From contig CAYSSR010000001.1 in assembly GCA_964433755.1 (NCBI GenBank), forward strand, positions 744,001 to 808,000: 64,000 nucleotides of DNA, given 5' to 3'. Shown here piece after piece: positions 7,938 to 17,824 of the stretch. The stretch comes from JAUVXJ01 sp964433755. GTDB taxonomy: Bacteria > Chloroflexota > Anaerolineae > UBA7937 > B3-Chlor. The notes under the pieces were generated by a model. That model made no database searches and had not been told where the DNA came from. It saw only the letters and a program-made list of their open reading frames with translations. Position 1 is the stretch's first letter. Each line of letters opens with the position of its first letter. Position numbers and translations under genes: made by a program.

Positions 7938-9947
7938 CTACTCTACCTCATAAAGAGTATAGAGTCCATCGTCACTGTACACCGCTGTCAGGTGACTGTC
8001 CACGAAACGATAGAATAGCTCTCGCTGGTCCTCGGTGAATAGCCACTTGTGTGTTCGCATAGCCAGCCACCGTTCGTTGACGAGGATGTGTGATATCCCC
8101 TCTCGTTGGAGGCCCTGGGCGATCTCTTCCTCACTGCCGTGAGCCAGCGCCAACTGAGAGAAGTGATCGAACACCACGTCAGGGAGACACTGACGTTCAC
8201 AGTAGTAGGACCTGGGTTCCCAGAGAAAGAGTACCGTCGCAGACGAAGGCAGGCTGGTATTGATGTAGCTCAGCGCATCGTAGTGGCCGTCGAGCAGTCG
8301 TCTCTTCAGATACTCCTCCCTGGATTCACCGCCCACGATGAAGGGCAAGGGATCGCGACCGATGAACGAGAGCCCTTGAGAGACAAGGTTGACCACCAGA
8401 CCGAGGCCTACAGCCATCAACACGAAGCGTTGCAGAGAGAACGTCCTGCGGTCGAGCTCCTTGAGGCTGTGCACGACATAGGCGGCGAGAATGCTCAACG
8501 GCGCGAAGCAGGGCAGGAGTATCCTGGTTCGGAGGACGAAGGTTGAGTAAGTAGCTGCTCCGGCGATTATCCACAGGACGTAGATTGTCAGTGAGGACAG
8601 CGCCAGGGGAAGCAGCATGCGGTGCTTCCGTTGCACGAAGACCACGAGTGGTAGCAGCGCGAGGAAGTAGGGTGAGATCGTGGCATCGAAGGCTTCAGTG
8701 CCCTGCGTCCCCAGTACGGTGATGTCCCAGGGAAGGAGAAGTAGCTGGAGTGGAGACATCCTGATACCGATGGAGGTCAGCCACGCGTCTCTCAACTCAT
8801 TCCAGCCGCGTCCGCCGAAGAGGTACGGATAGATGGGGTTGCCGGTGTATGCCAGGTTCTTCAGATACCAGGGGCCTGAAAGTCCAACTGCGACCACAAT
8901 GAGAATCGCTAAGCCCGCCAGCAACAAGCGGTAGTTGGCCCGAGTCCTGAGGGCTGCGACGAGTACGAGGACGCAGGCCACTACCAGAGACGTCAATCCT
9001 GTGTACTTCACAGACATGGCCATGCCAGACAGGATGCCCGCGACCAACACCCACCTGCTATTCCTTGGTGTTTCCAGCCAGTTGACCACTGCGAAGAAGG
9101 CCATGAATTCGTAGAAGGCCAGGGCAAGGTCAACGTAGGCCCAGGCTGCGATGGTCGCCGCCGTGGGTATGGACGCGAAGAGGACGGCCGCGAGGAGCGG
9201 CACGAGCCCGTCGAAGTACTTGCGCGAGAACGTGTAGATCGCTGCGACGGTGAGTGCTCCATACGTCAGGTGGATCAGACGGGCCAGGATGTCGCCTTTC
9301 AGCAGCATGGCACCCGTGAAGAGCATCTCCGTCAGCGCAGGGAAGCTGAGGTGGAAGTTGTCCCTGACCCAAAGCACCTTGTGGGCCGTGATGTACGTCT
9401 TGGGCCCAGTCAGGTGGTAGACCAGGGCGTCCCATTCAACAGGAGGGGTCAGGGTAGATAGCACAGTCAGCAGGAAGGTGAGACCCAGGAACATTCCTAG
9501 CAGGAGGCTTAGCTTCGAGGGTCTCCCTGCGATGCGCCTGAACCCCAGACTGCGCACGATGGCCCTCATACGGCCAGCGTTCACGGCTGTCAGGAGTACG
9601 AGAAGGAGCCAGAACAGCCAGCGGTGTAGTAGGCCGAGCATCCCCAGGGCCAGGGTCCCCAACGATAGGAGACCCAGCCCCAGGCCCACACTGAAGACCA
9701 AACCCTCAAGCGTGGGTACTTCCAGCCTCCGCTCCAGAACGTGGCTGCCAAGGGCAGCTGAGAGCAGAAGCAGAACGGCGAGGATCACCAGGTCAGCGAT
9801 ACGATCGAGTGTGGCCAGGACGATCGACGACGTGAACGGTTTGTGAACGGTGTAGTAGGCCAGGTACACAACGAAGATCCAGAGCGCGGACAACCCGACA
9901 GCAGCCGCCCATTTCAGATGATGACGCGGTCCAACTTGCTGATTCAT
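7938..9947 (-). CDS. GT39-like multi-pass membrane glycosyltransferase
   Basis: This is a 669-residue protein with about twelve to thirteen helices. It has a short cytoplasmic N-terminus, a loop with TPPVEWDALVYHLTGPKTYI (acidic residues at the usual GT-C catalytic loop), YTGNPIYPYLFGGRGW, and a soluble C-terminal domain. The latter contains LPSSATVLFLWEPRSYYCER and a segment predicting paired strands. TGNPIYPY is typical of the GT39-related proteins often called phospholipid-carrier-dependent glycosyltransferases. The ATG at 9947 overlaps the stop of the upstream GT87-like gene (ATGA). This is strong support for that start over the upstream in-frame codons. Confidence 0.75.
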   Translation of the reverse strand: MNQQVGPRHHLKWAAAVGLSALWIFVVYLAYYTVHKPFTSSIVLATLDRIADLVILAVLLLLSAALGSHVLERRLEVPTLEGLVFSVGLGLGLLSLGTLALGMLGLLHRWLFWLLLVLLTAVNAGRMRAIVRSLGFRRIAGRPSKLSLLLGMFLGLTFLLTVLSTLTPPVEWDALVYHLTGPKTYITAHKVLWVRDNFHLSFPALTEMLFTGAMLLKGDILARLIHLTYGALTVAAIYTFSRKYFDGLVPLLAAVLFASIPTAATIAAWAYVDLALAFYEFMAFFAVVNWLETPRNSRWVLVAGILSGMAMSVKYTGLTSLVVACVLVLVAALRTRANYRLLLAGLAILIVVAVGLSGPWYLKNLAYTGNPIYPYLFGGRGWNELRDAWLTSIGIRMSPLQLLLLPWDITVLGTQGTEAFDATISPYFLALLPLVVFVQRKHRMLLPLALSSLTIYVLWIIAGAATYSTFVLRTRILLPCFAPLSILAAYVVHSLKELDRRTFSLQRFVLMAVGLGLVVNLVSQGLSFIGRDPLPFIVGGESREEYLKRRLLDGHYDALSYINTSLPSSATVLFLWEPRSYYCERQCLPDVVFDHFSQLALAHGSEEEIAQGLQREGISHILVNERWLAMRTHKWLFTEDQRELFYRFVDSHLTAVYSDDGLYTLYEVE

Positions 9948-11293
9948 GTGCGGAGGTTCTCCCGGTGACCCGAGTCCTTGGATGAGCGGCAGCACCGATT
10001 GTCGAGGACTGGGGATGCTGATTCTTCCAGGGTTCGCTGCTGGCACTGCGCCCTACTCCTCCTCACCCACCAGAGGAGCCCAATTGCCGCGAGCGGCAAA
10101 GGGATCGAAACGATCGCGTGTTCCCCGTTTCTCTGCGCGAATGTTAGCAGAAACAAGGACCAAGGTCCGAACAGCAGCAGCGAGCTCACACCCGCCTTTG
10201 CGCCCCTGCCGATGCTGGGTTCGGCGAGCCAATTGAGGATGGGAAGCAGTAGTAGAACCTGGTTGGTGGTACCGGTCTGGGCGGGAAGAAGGAGTGTGAT
10301 GACGATGATCAGCGTGAGCGTCCCACAGGAGGCCTCACCCCGTCTGAGGGACCTACTCCAGGCATAGATGACGAAGGCCAAGAGTACGATGGAGACAAGC
10401 GTCGTGATGGACGAGGTCAGGCTGGTGGGCACTAGGTAGTTGATCAGCACGCCCAGGGGAGATCTCCCTTCTCTGTAATTGCTGGTGTACGATCCATAGG
10501 AGACAAGGCCGGAGAGGAAAGAGGGAATCCACGTAGGTAGTACGGCGGAGGTCACCATTATGAGGATAGCCATGGTCGAGAAGAAGCTGACCACTGCCCT
10601 GCGGTAACCCCTCACCCACGCAGAGGAGAGCAAGAACGGCACAATCAGAAAGACCATCTGTGGCTTCACGGTAGTCAGGGCAAGGGAGCACCCGGCGAGG
10701 GATGGATTGTCTCGATGCAAAGCCCACACGGCGAGCGCTACTAGCGCCAGGACCATAATGCTGAACTGGCCGAGAATGATGCTGCGCAGACTCGGATAGA
10801 ACAGAACGACCCACAGTCCGAGTCCGAGGAGAACTAACGGGGGCGGCTGCCAACGCAATGCCCGGATGGTCAGTATCAAGGCGGCCAGCGTGGCGAGAAC
10901 CAAGGCACTGATCCAGCAGGCCTGCGCAAGCGGATAGGGAAGCAGGGCGAAGGGAAGGACGAAAAGCAGGACGTAGAGAGGGTACGCAAAGGCCACTTGA
11001 TCCTCGTCTTCTCGGGCAAGGCGCCCATACATGCCCCACTGTATCTCCGAAGTCACCTCGTCCGAGTAAGGATCTCTTCCCTCGAGGATGAAAGCTCTGC
11101 TGCCCCGCCAGCGCGGGTAGAAGTCGTTGCCGCTCGAGATCTGAGACGTGAAGGCCGAGTAAACCCCACAAGTAAGGAGCAGATAGGTGGCAAGCAGCAC
11201 TACTGACACCAGGATTGCGTTGCTTCCCTTGATTGTTGCACTGGTAGGACGTGTTTGGCTCATACGGATATCGGCTCTTGCAAGAGATGCCAC
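9944..11293 (-). CDS. GT87-like membrane glycosyltransferase
   Basis: The protein has 449 residues and about ten helices. Its first outer loop is GNDFYPRWRGSRAFILEGRD followed by PYSDEV, the GT87/DUF2029 pattern (acidic residue, W, GRDPY). A VKPQMVFLIVPF helix matches the KPQ helix of the gene at 1299, so the two are paralogues. It is translationally coupled to the GT39-like gene at 7938-9947. An ATG ten codons in (position 11263) is an alternative start; no strong ribosome binding site separates the two. The donor is probably a polyprenyl-phosphate sugar. Confidence 0.75.
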   Translation of the reverse strand: MASLARADIRMSQTRPTSATIKGSNAILVSVVLLATYLLLTCGVYSAFTSQISSGNDFYPRWRGSRAFILEGRDPYSDEVTSEIQWGMYGRLAREDEDQVAFAYPLYVLLFVLPFALLPYPLAQACWISALVLATLAALILTIRALRWQPPPLVLLGLGLWVVLFYPSLRSIILGQFSIMVLALVALAVWALHRDNPSLAGCSLALTTVKPQMVFLIVPFLLSSAWVRGYRRAVVSFFSTMAILIMVTSAVLPTWIPSFLSGLVSYGSYTSNYREGRSPLGVLINYLVPTSLTSSITTLVSIVLLAFVIYAWSRSLRRGEASCGTLTLIIVITLLLPAQTGTTNQVLLLLPILNWLAEPSIGRGAKAGVSSLLLFGPWSLFLLTFAQRNGEHAIVSIPLPLAAIGLLWWVRRSRAQCQQRTLEESASPVLDNRCCRSSKDSGHRENLRT

Positions 11294-11308
11294 ACACTCA
11301 GAGGTCCT

Positions 11309-11503
11309 TCACGCCAATAGGCCGATCTGGCGCAACCATACCACGGCTTGACCCACATAGCGATCGATCACCAAGGCCCTGACTAGAAGATCTGATTCCC
11401 CGCCGCCTGGCAAATGCCGCCGACCGTAGCTGATCAACAGCTCGTCGTAGCGATCGATGGCGCACAACACGATACGCGCCCGTACTGTGATGCGATCAAG
11501 CTG
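11309..11503 (-). pseudogene. Possible small ORF or gene remnant between two glycan genes
   Basis: A frame of 64 codons lies between stops, with an internal GTG at 11470 as the only likely start. It reads CAIDRYDELLISYGRR and later LVRALVIDRYVGQ before ending in VVWLRQIGLLA. The composition looks protein-like rather than random, and two IDRY segments recur. There is no ATG and no clear ribosome binding site. I do not recognise a family. It could be the tail of a decayed gene or a short unlisted protein in the 300-bp gap before the GT87-like gene. Confidence 0.25.
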
Positions 11504-11601
11504 TCAGTTGCAGCCCCGTCGATGACAGGCATGAGCGGTGTTCCTGTATGGACGCACGGTGTGGACCCAGAGCACAGTCATTGACCTGTGGAGGGCATAC
11601 T

Positions 11602-13992
11602 CTACTCAGCGTCGGTTGGTATCGTTGCAGTGGGTTCCTGCCTACCGCTATTCAGTGATTCCAGACGATGCGAGGGTAGCCGGAGTGTGGGATCGTGTTC
11701 GGCGACGAGATCGTATGCGTGCCCTGCCTGATCCAGTTCGCCCGTTGCTTCGTAGAGAGCTCCGAGCTCCAGGTAGCTCTCTGCCACGGCTCTTGTGAAG
11801 CCGAGATCCGGCAACTGAGGTAGTCTGTTGTCATAGAACCCGATTCTACGATACACGATGCGTCCGTAGCTGTCGGCCTCTTGGATTGTTGTTACGGCTG
11901 CCTCGTAGTGCTCTATGGCCTGCGCCATGTTGCCCTGCTCTCTGGCGACCTGCCCCAGCGCTGCCTGTCCTTCAACGACGCCACCCAGGAGGGTGGCGAC
12001 CCGGAAATCGTAAACGGCCTCCGCGCAATCCCCTTTGTAGAAGGCGTCCCAGCCACGCTGGATGTACGCCTCTACCCGACGGACCTCCCAAGTACCTGAT
12101 GTAGCAGCCTGATCGTTCTCCCATCTTGCGATGAAGTCTTGTCTAAAATCCGTTCGTCTCCAGAAGGTGTCCTCGGCCAGGGTTGCGTCAAGTTGCAGAG
12201 CAACTTCGTACTGGGCCTCCGCCTGGCCGTAATGCCCCATTTCCTCGTAGTAGGATCCGAGCTGAACCCGGTGCGGCGTCGCCGCAGGGGCCAGATCAAT
12301 GGCTGTGCGGAGTGCATGGAGGGCTGCCTCTTTGCTTCCTCGCTGCCAGTACAGTGCCGCCTCATTCGCGTGATTCTGAGAACAACTAGCTTCAAGTGTG
12401 AAACCATGCTCGTATTCTGCAATGGCGCACTGAAGATACAGCTCAGGTTGTGACGCAGCCAGATGGCCGTATGCGAATCCGAGCTGGAAGTGATAGAAAC
12501 CGAGATAAGGATCGAGTTCTGTCGCCTTCTTGACCCAGTGAGCTGCCTTTTCCCATCTCGCCTCGCTCCCCAACATAGCACCGCGCACCATATACAAGTA
12601 GGGAACGTCCGTCCAAAGCAGAACCGCTGCCACCAGCACGAATGGCATAATCACAGTGCGGACTCGAACTCCTGATGGCGCAGGCACCACAGATGAGGCC
12701 GTGGTTCGAGCGCTGCCTTCTGGCGTTACAAGCATGGCTACTACGAGGCATAGCTCGAACACGAACAGCGGGAGGTGCACGAAGTCGTCAACCATGCTGT
12801 GGATGGTGAATCCCCCAAGGCTTCCCACACAACCTGCAACTAACAACTGGCGACAGGGGCTTGACCGCTGCCAGATGGTGCGTAGCTCTGCGAGGAGAGC
12901 AACAGCGGTAAAAGCACAGGCTGCTAGCCCGAGTAGGCCCAGTTCCGCAGCGATGGTCAGGAATGCGTTGTGGGCTTTGCTTGTGGGGGGCATGGGCGGT
13001 ATGCTGACGAACCGTTGGTACTGAGGGGCGTATGTGAGATACCCTGTTCCCGTGAGCGGATGCTCCTTCAATAGCGTCACGGCAGCACCCCAGTATCCAA
13101 GGCGAGTTTGGTTGGAGCCTTGGCGACTGGGGTCGGTGAGAAACCCAAAGCTGATTGTGGCGGCAGCCACGATGGTCAAAGACAGACCACACAGCACCAA
13201 AGCGGCGACCAGCTTCCGCTTTCTCCACCAACCGGCAAAGCCTGCGAGTCGGCCTTGTCGTCTCAGACTCAGGGCAACCAGCGCCGTGGTGATCATCACT
13301 CCGCCACTCGCCCCCAGTAGGCCACCTCTTGACAGGGTGAGGATCTCAACGGAGAAGACCAGAAGCAGCCATCCTGCCAAGAGGACGCGAGCACATCGTT
13401 GCGGCACAAGGGCCATGGTAGTCAGTGCTAGCGGCACGATGAGGTTGATGTGCGCCGCAAGGTTGTTAGGGCCACCAATACTCGCACCAATCCTGAACGG
13501 GACCAGTGGGATGGGGTGCAACGAACCGCCAATGCTGTACCACCGAAGATACCAATCAACTACTTCCTCTATTGGCAAGACACACACAATGGCCGTGGCG
13601 ATGATTAGGGCTCTCACAAAGAGCAAAGCGGGCCATCCGTGCTGCAACAAGTCGACCACGAGATAGAAGAGGAGTGCATAAAAGGGCACTAGCAGTAGCC
13701 CTTCCAGGCTAAGGCGGACATCCACTGAGAAGATGGTGCTGGTTACGGTTACCATTAGGAGGAGGACGACAGGGATATCAAGAGGGGTCGCTGGTATGCG
13801 TTCACGGCGCACGAGCTTGTATATCAGCCAGGCGAGCACCAGGGCGATCATGACAACGTGGGTGACTACTCTGGTTGTAAGCTCTAGCTGCCCTTTGCTA
13901 CTGCCGGCAATGGGAATGAACAGCGCCAGAGTGACGATTAGGACAATCTCTTTGCCCATCCGGCTGTACGAGAGATCTGAAGCATCATCCAC
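11602..13992 (-). CDS. O-antigen ligase/polymerase (Wzy_C) with C-terminal TPR domain
   Basis: This 796-residue protein has about twelve helices up to residue 470 with the O-antigen ligase-like core: an SRGG motif at 221-224, the long outer loop HPLTGTGYLTYAPQYQRF near 311-328, and AHNAFL at 340-345. From about residue 475 it becomes soluble and is built of TPR-like repeats (for example AALHALRTAIDLAP). Wzy/WaaL proteins polymerise or ligate lipid-linked glycans on the outer face, and TPR tails occur in some as scaffolds. The GTG at 13992 opens the frame; the ATG at 13959 just before the first helix is an alternative. No Wzx flippase lies nearby. Confidence 0.8.
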   Translation of the reverse strand: MDDASDLSYSRMGKEIVLIVTLALFIPIAGSSKGQLELTTRVVTHVVMIALVLAWLIYKLVRRERIPATPLDIPVVLLLMVTVTSTIFSVDVRLSLEGLLLVPFYALLFYLVVDLLQHGWPALLFVRALIIATAIVCVLPIEEVVDWYLRWYSIGGSLHPIPLVPFRIGASIGGPNNLAAHINLIVPLALTTMALVPQRCARVLLAGWLLLVFSVEILTLSRGGLLGASGGVMITTALVALSLRRQGRLAGFAGWWRKRKLVAALVLCGLSLTIVAAATISFGFLTDPSRQGSNQTRLGYWGAAVTLLKEHPLTGTGYLTYAPQYQRFVSIPPMPPTSKAHNAFLTIAAELGLLGLAACAFTAVALLAELRTIWQRSSPCRQLLVAGCVGSLGGFTIHSMVDDFVHLPLFVFELCLVVAMLVTPEGSARTTASSVVPAPSGVRVRTVIMPFVLVAAVLLWTDVPYLYMVRGAMLGSEARWEKAAHWVKKATELDPYLGFYHFQLGFAYGHLAASQPELYLQCAIAEYEHGFTLEASCSQNHANEAALYWQRGSKEAALHALRTAIDLAPAATPHRVQLGSYYEEMGHYGQAEAQYEVALQLDATLAEDTFWRRTDFRQDFIARWENDQAATSGTWEVRRVEAYIQRGWDAFYKGDCAEAVYDFRVATLLGGVVEGQAALGQVAREQGNMAQAIEHYEAAVTTIQEADSYGRIVYRRIGFYDNRLPQLPDLGFTRAVAESYLELGALYEATGELDQAGHAYDLVAEHDPTLRLPSHRLESLNSGRQEPTATIPTDAE

Positions 13993-14691
13993 GGGTCTGG
14001 AACCTTAGTAAACGCCAGCTAGCACGGAGCGGAAGGTCGACGCGCGCACCGCGGCCGGACGCACTCGTAGCCAGTCCTGGACTTGGCTCAAGTCCCTCGT
14101 ACTCTGTCTGCCATACGTTGCGACTATGCATCTGTTGGTCCATTATGGGCGCGGTCGTCTACTATTGTGTGGAACGGTGAGTACCCCGAGCAACACCAGT
14201 CAAGTCACAATGCGTGTAGCCGTCTCTTCCAACCACTATGTAGAGTATCGTCCACTGTCGCCGCTTGAGCCTTCGCTCATCCGTGCTTTCCTGGGCATCA
14301 CCTCCTGCCAAGGCTGCTATCTCGCTGCATTGGAGTATAGCGCAACCTATTCCAGGGAGTCCAACAGGCAGAACGCCCAGCCATGTGCTCATGATGTCTA
14401 GTTACAGTCTGAATAGGGTTCGACGTCAACGAGCCGTGCTGACCCCACGGCTCGGCCAACTCCATCCTTGCTGAGCGTGACGCGGGTTTCCGCTCGTATT
14501 GCGGCGAGTGGTGACGGACGTTAGGGATAGGCCGGATCGCATCCTGCACGGGTCGACCAGAGTAGCGCCAGCAGCTTTGCCAAGCTGGTCCGACTCATGC
14601 CCCGGCGGAACAGAGACGTGCCCACGCTCGACTCCAGGGTATCAAGCCGCAGCCCTCTGGTGCCTCAGCATACGCTGGCGAGACACTCCAG
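13993..14691. other. 699-bp gap inside the glycan locus, no recognisable gene
   Basis: Short frames exist on both strands. The best is on the minus strand at 14162-14392, beginning MSTWLGVLPVGLPGIGC, with a hydrophobic start but no ribosome binding site and no recognised family. No RNA gene, repeat or insertion-sequence end was seen. It may hold promoter elements for the ligase gene or the debris of a lost gene. Confidence 0.5.
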
Positions 14692-16257
14692 TCAATAGTA
14701 CGAAGCTCCCATCGATATCCTGGGCGAAGCTTGGTCCAGGGATGATCCGTAGGACCCGAGGTACACTCCCACATAGGTCTGCTCGCTTAGCAGTCTACAA
14801 TTGGCCATCAGCCATTCTCGCAGTTCGTCGCTCTGCATCTTCTTCGCCAAGTCTTCCGTTCTCCCATGCACGAAGCGGTGGGCATCGGCGTTCTCGCAGA
14901 CTATCATCGTCCACAGTCTGCCGCCATCGTCTACCAGGGGAGACACCTCGCGGCGAAGGAATTCGTCGTACTCTTCCCTCGAGCTCAGGTAGGGTACAGT
15001 GAGGGAATCGGTTCCTTCAAGCTGGTAGTAGTACGTTGGCACATAGTGGTGGGGTCGTACGAGCAGGAGATCACCTGGTTCGGCGTTAGCCTCGATGTAC
15101 TCTATCGCCTCACGCCACTGGTCCCGCACGTAAGCTTCATCGTAATAGAGACTGTGAAGCGAACCCCCGGCGGTGATCAGGAGGACGACCATAGCCAGGG
15201 AAGTAACCGTCTTGCTGGCCGAGAAAGCCCTGAGCAGGCCGAAGGCTACCAGAATCAGGAGTGCCGGCAGGAGGGGGTTGAAGAAACGGTCTATGTAGAT
15301 GGATCTCTTCTGTGGAAGGGGCCAGTCCAGTGAGATGAGAAGAGTGAGCAGCAAGGGAAGCACGAACCAGACGACCACGAGTGCCACGCGGTGTTGCTCC
15401 ACATTCGGTCTCTTCCTCAGCGACAAGAGCCCGTAGGCCACCAGGACTACGGCTACGATGGCGGACCCCACGTTCAGCAGATTGTGTGGGTCCGTGGTCA
15501 CACCCACAGCGAGACAGTAGACAGTCCAGAAGAGGTCTGGAATCCGGGCGGGCAGAATCCAAGATATGGACGCTGAGTAGAATCCACCGGTAGAGAACAC
15601 GGCCACCACCCAGGGCAAGAACAGAACGCCTACGACTATCATGCTATAGAACCACTTCCTCAAGAGTGCCCCATACCGTCTGCGCAGGACAACCAGGAAT
15701 ACGGCTTGTCCCAGAGTGACGAAGAGATGCAGGTAGTCGCTGTACAGAGCGAGTAGGGTGAGCAGCCCATAGGCTGCCCAATTCGGCAGAGTGTCGTCTC
15801 GCAAGAGTCGCAGGAAGGCCGCCATGGCAGCTAGTACTAGCATGGTGGTCAGGGAGTACATCCTGACTTCTTGGGAGTACCAGATGTTGAAAGGTGACAC
15901 CGCGAGCAGTAGGGCGGCCAGTACGGCTAGCCGCTCCCCGCCCACAAGGCGTGCGGTCAGGTAGGTGATGCTCACGGAGATCATGCCGAAGAGTACTGAG
16001 AAGAAACGTAGCAGAAACTCATCGTGGCCGAGGGCTAGCCAGAAGTGTAGCAGTGTGTAGTACAATGGTGGGTGCACTCTGTAGTGGACCGCGTTCTCCA
16101 TGAGAGATCCGAGGTCAGCAACGCTCATGGAGAAGGAGAATGCCTCGTCCCACCACAGGCCCTGAGCGTCGAGGTACGCGATCCGGAGCAGGAAAGCGAG
16201 CAGCAGGATGGGTATCATCCAGCGATGGACAGGATGCGTGCCACCTTCCTCGCCCAT
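14692..16257 (-). CDS. GT39/GT83-family membrane glycosyltransferase
   Basis: This 521-residue protein is a close relative of the one at 4015-5469. Outer loop 1 has LWWDEAFSFSMS (DE donor-binding motif), loop 2 has HPPLYYTLLHFW, and IWYSQEVRMYSL follows, also shared with the relative (VFYSQEVRMYSTL). About eleven helices precede a soluble C-terminal region with AEPGDLLLVRPHHY. It probably uses a polyprenyl-phosphate sugar on the outer face. Its ATG shares one base with the stop of the upstream gene (TGATG at 16255-16259). Confidence 0.8.
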   Translation of the reverse strand: MGEEGGTHPVHRWMIPILLLAFLLRIAYLDAQGLWWDEAFSFSMSVADLGSLMENAVHYRVHPPLYYTLLHFWLALGHDEFLLRFFSVLFGMISVSITYLTARLVGGERLAVLAALLLAVSPFNIWYSQEVRMYSLTTMLVLAAMAAFLRLLRDDTLPNWAAYGLLTLLALYSDYLHLFVTLGQAVFLVVLRRRYGALLRKWFYSMIVVGVLFLPWVVAVFSTGGFYSASISWILPARIPDLFWTVYCLAVGVTTDPHNLLNVGSAIVAVVLVAYGLLSLRKRPNVEQHRVALVVVWFVLPLLLTLLISLDWPLPQKRSIYIDRFFNPLLPALLILVAFGLLRAFSASKTVTSLAMVVLLITAGGSLHSLYYDEAYVRDQWREAIEYIEANAEPGDLLLVRPHHYVPTYYYQLEGTDSLTVPYLSSREEYDEFLRREVSPLVDDGGRLWTMIVCENADAHRFVHGRTEDLAKKMQSDELREWLMANCRLLSEQTYVGVYLGSYGSSLDQASPRISMGASYY

Positions 16258-17738
16258 CAGCTACTCTCCTCGCGGACGAAGATCACGGCCTTGTCGTCGG
16301 CGTAGAGCCTGGCCCAGTCTTCCCGCTCACTGAGCACGGTGCTCAGGGAGCTCCCCTTGTCTATCAGCACTACGCTGACTTCGTAGGTCTCTAGGGGTTG
16401 TTGCCACGACTCGCGAAGCTGGTAGACCCGCAGGTACTCCTCGATGAAGGCATCGCCGTAGACATCGGCGCGCCCGTCTATGAACACCGTTCGCTCGGGA
16501 TAGAGCCTCCAGATCAGGTAGCCTCCCCAGTGGTAGAGGTTGTACACGTTTCCGCTGATCTCCGCTTCGACGATGAAATCCACGGCCGATACGGGAAAGG
16601 CTTCTCGCTGTGCTTGATCGTTGGTGGTGATCGTGTAGATTGTTCTGACACCTACTCCAAATGCCAGGGCCACGAGGAGCAGCCAGTTGACGGCCACTGG
16701 GACCCCTCCACGTTGCGGCCTACGTGGACGAAACCGGTCTGACCAGCCCCACCGTCGCCAGGTCTGCATGACCTGCTCTGTCAGTGTGGGTGCCGTGGCC
16801 AAAACGAAGAACGGTATGTGACGGGCAGACTGAAGCGCGGCGTAGCCGAAGCCGACGATGAGGAACAGCTGCGCTGCGCTGGGGATCCGCGTGGACAGTC
16901 CCAGGCAGAGGATCAGGGCCAGCAGATAGAAGGCAAGAGGCTGATACTGGACCAGATGGAAGTCGGGCGAGAACCACTCCATGATGTACGACTGCATCGC
17001 AGGACTGCCCAGTGTCCCGAAAGGATAGATCAGCAGTTGAAGGCCGTTAGGGTTGAGGACGGTGGCGACAGCAGTGACCAGGGTCACGATAGCTAGACGT
17101 CTCAGATCTCGCCAGGGCATCCCGCCGTCGTGCTGCGGACGCCACACGTTGTCGATTGCCGCTCCAGCCATGAGCACCACCGGGTAGACCAGTCCCAGGA
17201 AGAAGCTCCCATGCAGGTTGACCCACAAGGCCATGAGAGGAGGCAAGAACCAGATAACCGATCTGTTGCCTCTACGATAGAGATGAAGGATGTAGAGAAA
17301 AGCCGAGGAGAGCAGTAGGGAGAGCATCTGGGGCCGCACGCCCCAAGTCACGGCCGAGGTAGTGGCTGCCCAGACCACGACGAACGAGGCAAGGTAGGGC
17401 CGCCCCGAGCATTGAAGGTAAAGCAGGGCAAAGGCCGCGGTGATGACTGCTGCGAAGACCAGGATCAGACCCCCTTGGCCGAACGCGGCGTAGAGGGCGT
17501 ACATAAGGACCTCGGTCAGCCATTCGTGGGTGATCCACGGCTGGCCAGCCACCGTGTAGGAAAAGACGTCTTGCCGCGGGATGCTTTTGCTCTCCCAGAT
17601 CAGTTGGCCCGTTCGCAGGTGCCACCAGAAGTCCGGGTCTGTGATAGGGCGCACGGCCATGACGAACAGGCATAGCAGTAGCACCGCGGCCATCAACCGC
17701 TGGACGTGGAGCGAAGCGAATGCTCGTTTCAGCGTCAT
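16257..17738 (-). CDS. Large membrane protein with DPDFWWHLRTG signature, GT-C-like
   Basis: The protein has 493 residues, about ten helices and a soluble C-terminal domain. The first outer loop has DPDFWWHLRTGQLIWE, then DVFSYTVAGQPWITHEWLTE. These conserved acidic and His residues recur in a widespread but poorly named membrane family. The C-terminal domain has FIDGRADVYG followed by a helix-rich segment. The layout (acidic residue in loop 1, soluble tail) resembles GT-C enzymes, but catalytic function is inferred only. It starts with ATG at 17738 and is 86 nt after the upstream glycosyltransferase. It is coupled by a one-base overlap to the GT39-like gene downstream. Confidence 0.65.
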   Translation of the reverse strand: MTLKRAFASLHVQRLMAAVLLLCLFVMAVRPITDPDFWWHLRTGQLIWESKSIPRQDVFSYTVAGQPWITHEWLTEVLMYALYAAFGQGGLILVFAAVITAAFALLYLQCSGRPYLASFVVVWAATTSAVTWGVRPQMLSLLLSSAFLYILHLYRRGNRSVIWFLPPLMALWVNLHGSFFLGLVYPVVLMAGAAIDNVWRPQHDGGMPWRDLRRLAIVTLVTAVATVLNPNGLQLLIYPFGTLGSPAMQSYIMEWFSPDFHLVQYQPLAFYLLALILCLGLSTRIPSAAQLFLIVGFGYAALQSARHIPFFVLATAPTLTEQVMQTWRRWGWSDRFRPRRPQRGGVPVAVNWLLLVALAFGVGVRTIYTITTNDQAQREAFPVSAVDFIVEAEISGNVYNLYHWGGYLIWRLYPERTVFIDGRADVYGDAFIEEYLRVYQLRESWQQPLETYEVSVVLIDKGSSLSTVLSEREDWARLYADDKAVIFVREESS

Positions 17739-17824
17739 CGTTCTCTTGCTCGGTGGAGTCTAGGAAGCCAGCATGTCCCCACTTGGGCGGGCTACAGGCT
17801 CTGCCATTAGCACTGAGGGAGTTG

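Noticed and set aside
14162..14392. Small membrane-like frame MSTWLGVLPVG
   Set aside because: No ribosome binding site, no recognised family and overlapping frames on the other strand; kept only as a note for the gap.
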